Origin: Candidatus Saccharimonadota bacterium
Lineage (GTDB): Bacteria > Patescibacteriota > Saccharimonadia > Saccharimonadales > Saccharimonadaceae
Length of the DNA stretch: 13,413 nt
Assembly: GCA_900555675.1 (NCBI GenBank)
Contig: UNSN01000017.1
Coordinates: forward strand, 1 to 13,413
Direction: 5' to 3'
Numbering within the stretch: the stretch's first letter is position 1; every line of letters begins with the position of its first letter. Under the pieces are notes generated by a model that saw only the letters and a list, made by a program, of their open reading frames with translations, searched no databases and was not told the origin of the DNA. Positions 1 through 5,980 of this stretch are shown piece by piece. The translations under genes were made by a program, and so were the position numbers.

Positions 1-62
1 CAGGTAACTAATTTTAATGACACAATCCGTTTCACACTCCAAATCGTGGGCGGATGAGGCAA
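1..62. other. Upstream region of rpsB, no assignable gene
   Basis: This stretch precedes the rpsB Shine-Dalgarno. I see no convincing promoter hexamer pair, no strong hairpin and no upstream coding sequence that can be identified. It is probably the 3' part of the rpsB 5' leader. An rpsB leader control element is possible but cannot be recognised from this fragment. Confidence 0.3.
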
Positions 63-68
63 AAGGAG
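63..68 (+). promoter_or_regulatory. Shine-Dalgarno of rpsB (decides the start)
   Basis: AAGGAG lies 6 nt before the ATG at 75. The upstream in-frame ATG at 54 has no comparable site and would add seven residues (MRQKEKR) that are not typical of S2. The start at 75, beginning MSVKVDIKALLESG, is therefore preferred. Confidence 0.8.
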
Positions 69-74
69 AAAAGG

Positions 75-803
75 ATGTCTGTAAAGGTAGACATTAAGGC
101 TTTGCTGGAGTCAGGTGTTCATTTTGGACACAAAACCAGCCGCTGGCACCCAAAGATGGCGCCATATATTCACAGTAAGCGTCAGGATAGTCACATTATT
201 GACTTGACTAAAACCGTTGAAGCTTTGGATAAGGCTTTGCCGGAATTGACAAAGATTGCCGCATCAGGCCGCAAGGTTTTGTTTGTTGGCACCAAAAAAC
301 AAGCCAAAGACGTTGTTCGTGAAGCAGCTGAAAAGATCAACCAGCCATACGTAGTTGAGCGCTGGATTGGTGGTATGTTGACTAACGGTTCAACTATTGC
401 TCAGCAAATTAAGAAGCTGAAGAATCTTGAAAAGCGAATGGCTTCAGGTGATTTGGAAAAGCGTTATAACAAGCTTGAAGTACAGCGCTTCCAAGAGGAA
501 ATCGACAGTTTGAATATGAAATATGGCGGCATCAAGGATTTGATGGGCAAGCCAGGCGCTGTTGTTGTGGTTGACGCATTGACCGACGCAAATGCAGTTC
601 GCGAGGCTCAAACTTTGGGCGTGCCAGTATTTGCAATTGTTGACACCAACGTTAACCCAACAGGAATTGATTACGTAATTCCAGGTAATGACGACGCTGT
701 TAAGGGTATTCAATTGCTATTAGACTACTTCACTGCGGCTGTTGCTGAAGGTGCAGGTAGCGTAAAGGCTGAAGAAAAACCAGCTAAAAAAGAGGAGAAA
801 TAG
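75..803 (+). CDS. rpsB: 30S ribosomal protein S2
   Basis: Ribosomal protein uS2 of the small subunit, 242 aa with the start at 75. The N-terminus carries the family pattern LLESGVHFGHKTSRWHPKMA, and FVGTKKQA, ERWIGGMLTN and PGAVVVVDA follow in the expected order. FAIVDTNVNP and IDYVIPGNDDA are the classic C-terminal motifs. The protein ends in a short Lys/Glu/Ala tail, common in S2 and probably disordered. It is followed by one base and then the tsf start, so the two are co-transcribed as in most bacteria. The gene is intact and of normal length. The longer reading from ATG 54 is rejected because the SD at 63-68 is placed for 75. Confidence 0.97.
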   Translation: MSVKVDIKALLESGVHFGHKTSRWHPKMAPYIHSKRQDSHIIDLTKTVEALDKALPELTKIAASGRKVLFVGTKKQAKDVVREAAEKINQPYVVERWIGGMLTNGSTIAQQIKKLKNLEKRMASGDLEKRYNKLEVQRFQEEIDSLNMKYGGIKDLMGKPGAVVVVDALTDANAVREAQTLGVPVFAIVDTNVNPTGIDYVIPGNDDAVKGIQLLLDYFTAAVAEGAGSVKAEEKPAKKEEK

Positions 804-804
804 G

Positions 805-1401
805 ATGGGCGTTTCTGTTGACGATATTAAAAAATTGCGCGAATTGACCGGCGTAGGCTTGACTGACGCTAAGAAAGCTTTGGTTGAAGCTGAGGGCGAT
901 TTCGATAAAGCTTTGGAAGCTATGCGCAAAAAAGGCTTGACGAAAGCTGAAAAGAAGGGCGACCGTGAAGCTCGTGAAGGTTTGATCGAAGGTTATGTTC
1001 ACTCTGGCCGAATCGGCGTTATCGTTGAGGTAAACTGTGAAACCGACTTCGTGGCTCGACTTGACGACTTTAAGACGTTGGCGCACGAAATTGCTATGCA
1101 GATTGCAGCGATGAGTCCAAAGTATGTTTCTGAAGCTGACATTCCAGCAGAGGAAATGGAGCGCGTTAAAGCTGAGCTTATGGCGAGCGAATCTTTGGCA
1201 AGTAAGCCTGAAGAAATGCGCGAAAAGATCGTTGAAGGTCAATTGAAGAAGCATTTTGCTGAGCAGGTTCTTATGAGCCAGGCGTACATTTTGGACGATT
1301 CTAAGACTGTTGAGCAGCACGTTAAGGAAGCGATTGCGAAATTAGGCGAGAACATCGTGATTCGTCAATTCAAGCGAATTGAGCTGGGCGTAAGCGAATA
1401 G
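805..1401 (+). CDS. tsf: Elongation factor Ts (short form)
   Basis: Guanine-nucleotide exchange factor for EF-Tu in the cytoplasm, 198 aa. Residues 1-45 form the UBA-like domain (IKKLRELTGVGLTDAKKAL). The signature NCETDFVAR at 77-85 contains the T80-D81-F82-V83 segment that contacts EF-Tu. The protein is far shorter than E. coli EF-Ts (about 283 aa) and resembles the compact Thermus type with a single core subdomain. An AGGAG site at 793-797 sits 7 nt before the ATG and inside the end of rpsB. A strong intrinsic terminator follows 20 nt after the stop, so rpsB-tsf is a closed unit and the usual next gene, pyrH, is absent. Confidence 0.97.
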   Translation: MGVSVDDIKKLRELTGVGLTDAKKALVEAEGDFDKALEAMRKKGLTKAEKKGDREAREGLIEGYVHSGRIGVIVEVNCETDFVARLDDFKTLAHEIAMQIAAMSPKYVSEADIPAEEMERVKAELMASESLASKPEEMREKIVEGQLKKHFAEQVLMSQAYILDDSKTVEQHVKEAIAKLGENIVIRQFKRIELGVSE

Positions 1402-1421
1402 ATTTTCACGCAGAGAAGAAG

Positions 1422-1454
1422 TCGACCGCAGTAATGCGGTCGATTTTTTATTTT
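1422..1454 (+). terminator. Intrinsic terminator of rpsB-tsf
   Basis: A perfect 9-bp stem, TCGACCGCA (1422-1430) against TGCGGTCGA (1435-1443), is closed by the GNRA-type loop GTAA and followed by TTTTTTATTTT. It separates the ribosomal unit from the next promoter, about 22 nt downstream. Confidence 0.93.
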
Positions 1455-1476
1455 GTCAATATTTATCATAAGCATA

Positions 1477-1505
1477 TTGACAATATCGCAAATATGTGCT
1501 AGTAT
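1477..1505 (+). promoter_or_regulatory. Strong sigma70-type promoter of the coiled-coil gene
   Basis: The -35 is a perfect TTGACA at 1477-1482. A 17-nt spacer leads to the -10 TAGTAT at 1500-1505, with the extended -10 dinucleotide TG at 1497-1498. The expected start of transcription is near 1512, giving a leader of about 37 nt that carries an AAAAAAGGAAAG SD region before the ATG at 1549. This is one of the two best matches to consensus in the window, the other being the greA promoter. Confidence 0.85.
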
Positions 1506-1548
1506 GGTTACATATCAAGAATGATAGTAAAAACAAAAAAGGAAAGAT

Positions 1549-2733
1549 ATGAGCGAAAAGCCAGGCAAAAATAAAGATAATTCTTCGGAAGTTACATGGG
1601 ATGGAGTAGTAGCCGCTGGAGAGGCTCTTGAGCGTGAAGCAAAAGCGGCTGCGGAGCAAAATCCAGGCAAAACCTCGGTGAAGGTTAATCACGAGCACGA
1701 AGCTATAGGTACGACGACACAATATCCGGTTATGGAGTCACAGAAGAAAACACGCGATGAGCGTATTGCTGACGGTCAGGAGAAAGTTGCTGCACTGAAG
1801 AACAAGGCTAAAGAAGGTCTTGGTCGTGTATGGAAGGGTTTGAAAGATAGTTTTTATATTGGCGTGAGTCGGGGTTCTGAATTACCTGGACAGATTGCTG
1901 AAGGAGCTGGACGTGCTAAGGAACAAATAGGCAATACTTTGTCTGAAGCAAAGAATAAGGCTGCAGAATTGTTTGCGGGCGGTCGAGAGTTTATTCTTCA
2001 GAAAGCCTCAGAAGCCCGTACGCGAAAAGAAGAAAGGCAAAAAGCTCGTCAAGAACGCAAGGAAGCTCGGGCTAAGGCTAAAGAACAGCGCGAGTTGGAT
2101 AGGCAGAAATATAACGAAGCGCGAGAGCAGGATAAGGCAGATAATGAGGCTGACAAGTCGACGATTGATAGCAATAAAGAGACTGTAAAAAACTCTAAGC
2201 AAGAGCAAAAAGAGGCTGCCGCCAAGTTGGAAGAAGCAGAAAAGACACGACGAGAGGCGGAAGAGAAGGCTAAGAAAGCTGCCGCTGAGTATGACGCCGC
2301 AAAGAAGGCATTTGAAGCTGATCAAACGAATGAGAAGTTGCGCTTGGAGGCTGACAAAAAGCGTAATCTGGCTGAGGCTGCCGCAGTGGATTTGAAGATT
2401 GCTGAATTTAATGTTAGTGAGCAGAAGAGTAAGATTGATTCTGCCGAGGAAGAAATTGATAAGGCTAAGAGTGAAATAGATAAAGCTAAGGAAGCCATGA
2501 AGGAGCGTGCAGGAAAAGCCCGGGAACGTAAAAACGCACGACGACAAGCTCGCAGAGAGGCTCTCGGCGATAAATGGGAATCTGCCAAAGATAAGTTGGC
2601 GCGGGTTGCTGGCAAGGGCGCGAACTGGATGATGAATCTTGGTAGAAGGGCTGTTGCGGGAGCTGGTAGGGTTGTCGGTAGGGCTGCTAGGGCGGTCGCC
2701 AACAAACTTGACCCAGTCGAGGCAAATAGCTAA
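1549..2733 (+). CDS. Lys/Glu/Ala-rich coiled-coil protein, function unknown
   Basis: I do not recognise this 394-aa protein. It has no signal peptide and no obvious membrane segment. Residues 1-80 are polar and probably flexible. Residues 81-155 are helical and amphipathic. Residues 156-182 are strongly basic (RTRKEERQKARQERKEARAK). Residues 183-318 are a long charged coiled coil with a likely turn near 258-262 (DQTNE). A second basic patch covers 319-337, and the C-terminus (355-387) is a Gly/Ala/Arg-rich amphipathic helix. The motif LGxxWxxxKD occurs on both sides of the coil, at 91-100 and 339-348. I count about 88 K/R against 74 D/E, with the last 74 residues strongly basic. It is well expressed judging from its promoter and is followed by a small acidic gene. 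A structural, nucleic-acid-binding or membrane-associating role is possible, but none can be assigned. Low-complexity composition makes homology by eye unreliable. Confidence 0.85.
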   Translation: MSEKPGKNKDNSSEVTWDGVVAAGEALEREAKAAAEQNPGKTSVKVNHEHEAIGTTTQYPVMESQKKTRDERIADGQEKVAALKNKAKEGLGRVWKGLKDSFYIGVSRGSELPGQIAEGAGRAKEQIGNTLSEAKNKAAELFAGGREFILQKASEARTRKEERQKARQERKEARAKAKEQRELDRQKYNEAREQDKADNEADKSTIDSNKETVKNSKQEQKEAAAKLEEAEKTRREAEEKAKKAAAEYDAAKKAFEADQTNEKLRLEADKKRNLAEAAAVDLKIAEFNVSEQKSKIDSAEEEIDKAKSEIDKAKEAMKERAGKARERKNARRQARREALGDKWESAKDKLARVAGKGANWMMNLGRRAVAGAGRVVGRAARAVANKLDPVEANS

Positions 2734-2757
2734 TCAAGCAACGGTAAATAAGCATAA

Positions 2758-2786
2758 TTGATAATAAAACATAAAAAGGATATTAT
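2758..2786 (+). promoter_or_regulatory. Possible promoter immediately before the DUF5663-like gene
   Basis: TTGATA (2758-2763), a 17-nt spacer and TATTAT (2781-2786) lie directly before the ATG at 2793, placing the predicted transcript start on or next to the start codon. The only SD-like sequence, AAAAGGA at 2774-2780, is 12 nt from the ATG and would fall inside this promoter. If the gene is instead read through from upstream, that weak SD would be used. AT-rich DNA makes a chance match possible. Confidence 0.45.
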
Positions 2787-2792
2787 AAAATC

Positions 2793-3128
2793 ATGAATAA
2801 CGACCAAACCCAATTAAACATTCGAGTAACAATAGTCACCAAGGCGCAACTGAATTCAATCGGTATCAATCTACCAGAAGATCAGATGCAGGCGCTGATT
2901 CAGCACGTAGAAGATACGATCAATAGCCAAATTGGCGAAGAAATCGTTGAATCTTTGGACGATGATCAATTGAAGGAGTTGGTGCAGATGCAGGACAATG
3001 ACGCGCCGGCTGAAGAAATTGATGCATGGATTCGTGCACGAGTTCCAGAATATGATGAGATCATTGAAGATAACGTGGCGATTGTTCTGGGTGAATTAGC
3101 TAATAATTCCGATGCGATTCAAGCATAA
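2793..3128 (+). CDS. Small acidic protein resembling DUF5663
   Basis: A 111-aa soluble protein of unknown function. The central pattern (LNSIGINLPEDQMQALIQHVE, then IGEEIVESLDDDQLKEL and the C-terminal WIRARVPEYDEII) resembles what I recall of DUF5663 proteins, which are common in Saccharibacteria and other candidate phyla. This rests on memory of the family pattern, not on a search. It is predicted to be all-helical and very acidic: I count 24 D/E against 5 K/R. It follows the basic coiled-coil gene by 59 nt and ends just before a shared terminator. The charge complementarity with its neighbour is suggestive but proves nothing. Confidence 0.8.
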   Translation: MNNDQTQLNIRVTIVTKAQLNSIGINLPEDQMQALIQHVEDTINSQIGEEIVESLDDDQLKELVQMQDNDAPAEEIDAWIRARVPEYDEIIEDNVAIVLGELANNSDAIQA

Positions 3129-3145
3129 ATAAGCTTAGGAAAAGT

Positions 3146-3180
3146 AAATCCGCTTTCACGTGAGAGGGCGGATTTTTATT
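3146..3180. terminator. Bidirectional terminator between DUF5663-like gene and recF
   Basis: AAATCCGC (3146-3153) pairs with GCGGATTT (3168-3175), with a further inner CAC/GTG pairing around 3157-3162. On the plus strand it runs into TTTTTATT. On the minus strand the hairpin is followed by a T-rich stretch (TTTACTTTT). The recF stop codon (3176-3178) lies inside the plus-strand T tract, so one element can serve both convergent units. Confidence 0.8.
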
Positions 3181-4228
3181 GTGTGGAGATTATTGAGCAG
3201 CCATCTTTTTGGTGGCGTGCATCTGTCGTGGTGACGATAAATTGGTGATTTTGGATCGTCTCCTGAAGAAGTTTTTCGCGAGTGGCGTCTAGTTCCGAGA
3301 AAACGTCGTCCAGTAAAATGAGTGGTCGAGATTGACTAATCTCTGTCTGCATTTCAAGCTCTAGCAACTTGAACGCCAGCATAATGGTTCGCATTTCGCC
3401 ACGTGAAGCAACTTTAATAGCGGGCTGATCATGGAGGAAAATTGTGAAATCTTCACGGTGTGGTCCGGCAGAAGTGAAGCCTGTAGCTATTTCATATTCG
3501 CGGGATTTTCCTAAGCGATTTAGTAGGGCTTGGTCGTAATTTTCCAGAGGTACAATAGCGCCATATTCGATTGATAATTGCGTGTCTTTTCCCGCCAAAG
3601 ATTCGTATAAATTTTTTATGCGAGGCTCGTTTATCTGGAGAAATTTGGCTCGTTTTTGGGCAATGTTGGTCGCGTATTGGACAAATTTTATATCCCAGGC
3701 AAACAGGTTGTCGCGCCAAATTGATGAGTCTTCTTGGTGGGATTTTAAGAGTTCGTTGCGCTGTAAAAGAGTGCGATTGAAAGCTCTTAAATCCGTGTCG
3801 TATTTGGGGTCAAGTCGGGCAATTAAGCCATCCAGAAAATCGCGTCGTCGGGACGGTGAAGAGGAGATTAATCTTAGTTCGCTTGGTTCAAACAAAACGA
3901 CAGGCAAGCGGTTTTTTCTGGTTAAGACCTTTGATTTATTGTCATTGATGATGAATTCTTTGTTGATTTTTCCGGAAATTGAATCAAGCTTAATGCGTCG
4001 CTCGCCGAAATCTCCCTCTAGGTGAATAATTGTCTGCGGAGCGTTCAGCGTCATACAATCGCTGAGGCTGCCACGAAAACTACTGCCGCGTAGCGCCACG
4101 TAAACCGCCTCGAGTAGATTCGTCTTGCCGGTGCCATTTGGTCCAACGATTACCGTCCCAGAATTGCTAAAAGTCGCTTCGTGCAGATGATAAGACCGGA
4201 AATTGTATAGCTTAATCTTAGAAATCAC
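3176..4228 (-). CDS. recF: DNA replication/repair protein RecF
   Basis: SMC-like ATPase that helps load RecA onto gapped DNA with RecO/RecR, 350 aa from the GTG at 4228 (normal range about 350-370). The N-terminus MISKIKLYNFRSY is typical of RecF. Walker A is GPNGTGKT at residues 29-36, the ABC signature region is ASRGEMRTIMLAFKL near 274-288, and Walker B plus D-loop is LILLDDVFSELD at 303-314. The open frame extends upstream to 4411, but that part does not resemble RecF, overlaps frr and would require passing through the promoter. The GTG has no SD and lies 6 nt after a TATAAT, suggesting a leaderless message. recF usually sits near dnaA-dnaN; here it is alone, convergent with the preceding gene and divergent from frr. 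Confidence 0.93.
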   Translation of the reverse strand: MISKIKLYNFRSYHLHEATFSNSGTVIVGPNGTGKTNLLEAVYVALRGSSFRGSLSDCMTLNAPQTIIHLEGDFGERRIKLDSISGKINKEFIINDNKSKVLTRKNRLPVVLFEPSELRLISSSPSRRRDFLDGLIARLDPKYDTDLRAFNRTLLQRNELLKSHQEDSSIWRDNLFAWDIKFVQYATNIAQKRAKFLQINEPRIKNLYESLAGKDTQLSIEYGAIVPLENYDQALLNRLGKSREYEIATGFTSAGPHREDFTIFLHDQPAIKVASRGEMRTIMLAFKLLELEMQTEISQSRPLILLDDVFSELDATREKLLQETIQNHQFIVTTTDARHQKDGCSIISTQ

Positions 4229-4234
4229 TCTGTT

Positions 4235-4243
4235 ATTATAGCA
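4235..4243 (-). promoter_or_regulatory. Extended -10 promoter of recF (predicted leaderless)
   Basis: Read on the minus strand, TGCTATAAT is followed by AACAGA and the GTG start codon. The expected initiation point, 7 nt after the -10, is the G of GTG. No good -35 is visible and no SD precedes the GTG. Confidence 0.65.
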
Positions 4244-4264
4244 CGGGGCGTGAGGCAAAATTAG

Positions 4265-4293
4265 CAGACAAGACGCTTGAAGTTTGATATAAT
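4265..4293 (+). promoter_or_regulatory. Promoter of the frr-proS operon
   Basis: CAGACA at 4265-4270 (a weak -35 sharing GACA with consensus), a 17-nt spacer, and a perfect TATAAT at 4288-4293 preceded by the extended element TGA (4285-4287). Transcription would begin near 4300, leaving a short leader with GGAGG at 4310-4314. It is back-to-back with the recF promoter within a 90-bp intergenic region. Confidence 0.75.
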
Positions 4294-4318
4294 AACGGAT
4301 AGATAAATTGGAGGAAAT

Positions 4319-4873
4319 ATGTTCGACACAAACCCTTATGAAGAAAAAATGAATGCAGCGTTTAGCTTTTTTCAAGATGAATTGAAGAAGGTGCGAACGG
4401 GCAGGGCGCACGCTGGAATGCTTGACGGCGTTATGGTTGAGGCTTACGGCTCAAAAATGCCGCTTAATCAGGTTGCAAACGTAACCGCTCCAGAGGCACA
4501 AATGTTGTTAGTTACGCCATTTGACCCGAGTAATATTACAGCAATTTCTTCTGCAATTCGCGACAACCAAAGCCTAGGTTTTAATCCGTCTGACGATGGG
4601 CGAGTGGTCCGCGTTCCAGTTCCAGCTTTAACTGAAGAGCGCCGCCATCAATTGGTGAAACAGGTCAGCGAGAAGGTTGAGGAGGCTCGAATTGCAATGC
4701 GAAATATTCGCCAAGATGCTCTTAAGGACGCTAAGCGAATGAAGGATAATAAAGAGCTGAGCGAAGACGATTTGAAGCGTGTAGAGAAAGAAATTGACGG
4801 CTTAATGAGTAAGATGCAGGCGCAAATTGACGAGGCGTTTAAGGCGAAAGAAAAGGACGTCTTGACTGTTTAA
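4319..4873 (+). CDS. frr: Ribosome recycling factor
   Basis: Splits post-termination ribosomes together with EF-G, 184 aa, the usual length. Characteristic segments are ELKKVRTGRAHAGMLDGVMV at 21-40, the YGSKMPLNQVANVTAPEA hinge region, LTEERRHQLVKQVSEKVEEA at 104-123, and the RNIRQDALKD segment at 128-137 in the third helix of the three-helix bundle. The SD GGAGG is 4 nt before the ATG. It is the first gene of an operon. Its stop and the next start share a base (TAATG at 4871-4875). pyrH, normally just before frr, is not here. Confidence 0.97.
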   Translation: MFDTNPYEEKMNAAFSFFQDELKKVRTGRAHAGMLDGVMVEAYGSKMPLNQVANVTAPEAQMLLVTPFDPSNITAISSAIRDNQSLGFNPSDDGRVVRVPVPALTEERRHQLVKQVSEKVEEARIAMRNIRQDALKDAKRMKDNKELSEDDLKRVEKEIDGLMSKMQAQIDEAFKAKEKDVLTV

Positions 4874-5292
4874 TGAGCAAAACTTTTGCCGATAAAGTGA
4901 AAGCGTTGAATTTGCCGTTGGATCAAATTATTGTTATTGGTAGCGGGATTTTGGATCAATTGGGGATTCGTCCAGCTAGTGATATTGATCTTGCGGCGAG
5001 TTCTGATTTGATGAAAAAGCTCTCCGAGGAAAGTGGCGATTGGCTTAAAAAGTTTGACGATAATCAGCGTTTTTATTTTGTAAAAGATGACGGTTCGGCT
5101 GAAGTTTGGGATGGCTGGGTTTTTGATGGGCAGGCTGTTAGCTATGATGATTTGCTTGATTACGCAGTAGAATATGATGGCGTAAGGTTTGTCAATTTAG
5201 AGTTTTTATATCAATGGAAAAAATGGCGTAGTCGCGAAAAAGATGTTCAAGATGTGAAATTAATTGATGAATGGAGGGCAAATAATGAGTGA
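4873..5292 (+). CDS. Small nucleotidyltransferase-fold protein
   Basis: A 139-aa protein with a minimal nucleotidyltransferase signature. G23-S24 in VIGSGILDQLGI is followed by D37-I-D39-L, the usual GS...DxD metal and nucleotide site. A possible third acidic residue is E77 or D80 in AEVWDGW. The C-terminal KDVQDVKLIDEW (123-134) resembles the KDxxD pattern near the end of many minimal nucleotidyltransferases, including antitoxin/toxin MNT and AbiEii types. The substrate cannot be told. It starts by TAATG overlap with frr, has no SD of its own and ends 8 nt inside uppS, so it is translationally coupled on both sides. No partner HEPN gene is adjacent, which argues against a MNT/HEPN toxin-antitoxin pair. 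Confidence 0.75.
   Translation: MSKTFADKVKALNLPLDQIIVIGSGILDQLGIRPASDIDLAASSDLMKKLSEESGDWLKKFDDNQRFYFVKDDGSAEVWDGWVFDGQAVSYDDLLDYAVEYDGVRFVNLEFLYQWKKWRSREKDVQDVKLIDEWRANNE
5273..5278 (+). promoter_or_regulatory. Shine-Dalgarno of uppS (decides the start)
   Basis: GGAGGG lies 6 nt before the ATG at 5285. The earlier in-frame ATGs at 5264 and 5267 lack a comparable site and would add MMNGGQI, which is not family-like. The site lies inside the end of the nucleotidyltransferase gene. Confidence 0.8.
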
Positions 5293-5980
5293 AAATGTGA
5301 GTTTGCCGCGGCACATCGGGTTTATTGTTGATGGAAATCGGCGATGGGCAAAACAGCATGGCTTGCCGGCATACGAAGGGCATCTGGCGGGCTATAACGC
5401 GCTAAAAGACGTGGCGCTGGAAGTTCTTCATCGAGGCGTGAAATATGCGAGCGCTTACGTTTTTAGTACGGAAAACTGGAAACGGTCAGAGGAAGAAGTC
5501 CGACATTTGATGAAATTGCTATTGAACATACTGAAGGCTGACCTGCCGATATTTATTGAAAACGAGGTTCGCTTGAGGGTTATCGGATCCAGGGAAGGTT
5601 TGTCGGATCAATTGATCAAAGCGATTGACGAGGCTGAGGAGAAAACTGCCGATTTGAAAAACGGAGAACTGGTTTTATGCTTGAACTATGGCGGACATTT
5701 GGAGATTGCTGATGCGGTTAAAAAAATTGTTCAATCTGGAGTTTCTACTGAGGAAATTACACCTGAGTTGATTGCTCAAAATATATACGCGCCAGAGGTG
5801 CCGCCGTGTGATTTGATTGTTAGAACTTCTAGTGAACAGCGACTCAGTAACTTTATGCTGTGGCGCTCGGCGTACAGTGAGTTGATGTTTATTGAGAAGA
5901 ATTGGCCAGACATGACGGTGGACGACGTGTCGGTGATTTTAGAGGAATATGCTAATCGGAATAGGCGGTTTGGAAAATGA
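5285..5980 (+). CDS. uppS: Isoprenyl transferase (undecaprenyl diphosphate synthase type)
   Basis: Cis-prenyltransferase that extends farnesyl diphosphate with isopentenyl diphosphate to make the C55 lipid carrier for cell-wall synthesis, 231 aa. HIGFIVDGNRRWAK at 10-23 holds the catalytic Asp (D16) and the diphosphate-binding loop. FSTENWKRS at 60-68 is the conserved FSxENW box. LCLNYGGHLEI and DLIVRTSSEQRLSNFMLW (176-193) with the AYSEL that follows form the C-terminal substrate and Mg site. The usual RTSGE reads RTSSE here, a mild change. It overlaps the preceding gene by 8 nt and rseP by 4 nt (ATGA). cdsA and dxr, which normally follow uppS, are absent, so the supply of isoprenoid precursors must come from elsewhere in the genome or from outside the cell. 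Confidence 0.95.
   Translation: MSENVSLPRHIGFIVDGNRRWAKQHGLPAYEGHLAGYNALKDVALEVLHRGVKYASAYVFSTENWKRSEEEVRHLMKLLLNILKADLPIFIENEVRLRVIGSREGLSDQLIKAIDEAEEKTADLKNGELVLCLNYGGHLEIADAVKKIVQSGVSTEEITPELIAQNIYAPEVPPCDLIVRTSSEQRLSNFMLWRSAYSELMFIEKNWPDMTVDDVSVILEEYANRNRRFGK

Noticed and set aside
784..1320. Long minus-strand open frame opposite tsf (178 codons)
   Set aside because: It lies antisense to an unmistakable tsf, has no family-like sequence and no start signals. It is a by-product of codon bias. The same applies to minus-strand frames opposite rseP (6040-6717, 6489-7004), the coil gene (2008-2547) and lysS (10253-10786).
1549..2733. Phage tape-measure or tail protein for the coiled-coil gene
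   Set aside because: No phage genes surround it, it is only 394 aa, and it lacks the hydrophobic segments typical of tape-measure proteins.
4229..4411. Upstream extension of the recF reading frame by 61 residues, overlapping frr
   Set aside because: The extra segment does not resemble RecF, runs across the recF promoter and into frr. The family N-terminus begins at the GTG at 4228.
4873..5292. MNT/HEPN toxin-antitoxin pair
   Set aside because: The neighbours are frr and uppS, and no HEPN-type partner gene is adjacent.
5290..5980. Alternative genetic code with UGA as glycine
   Set aside because: UGA ends the nucleotidyltransferase gene and uppS at the expected family lengths, and no in-frame UGA occurs in conserved domains.
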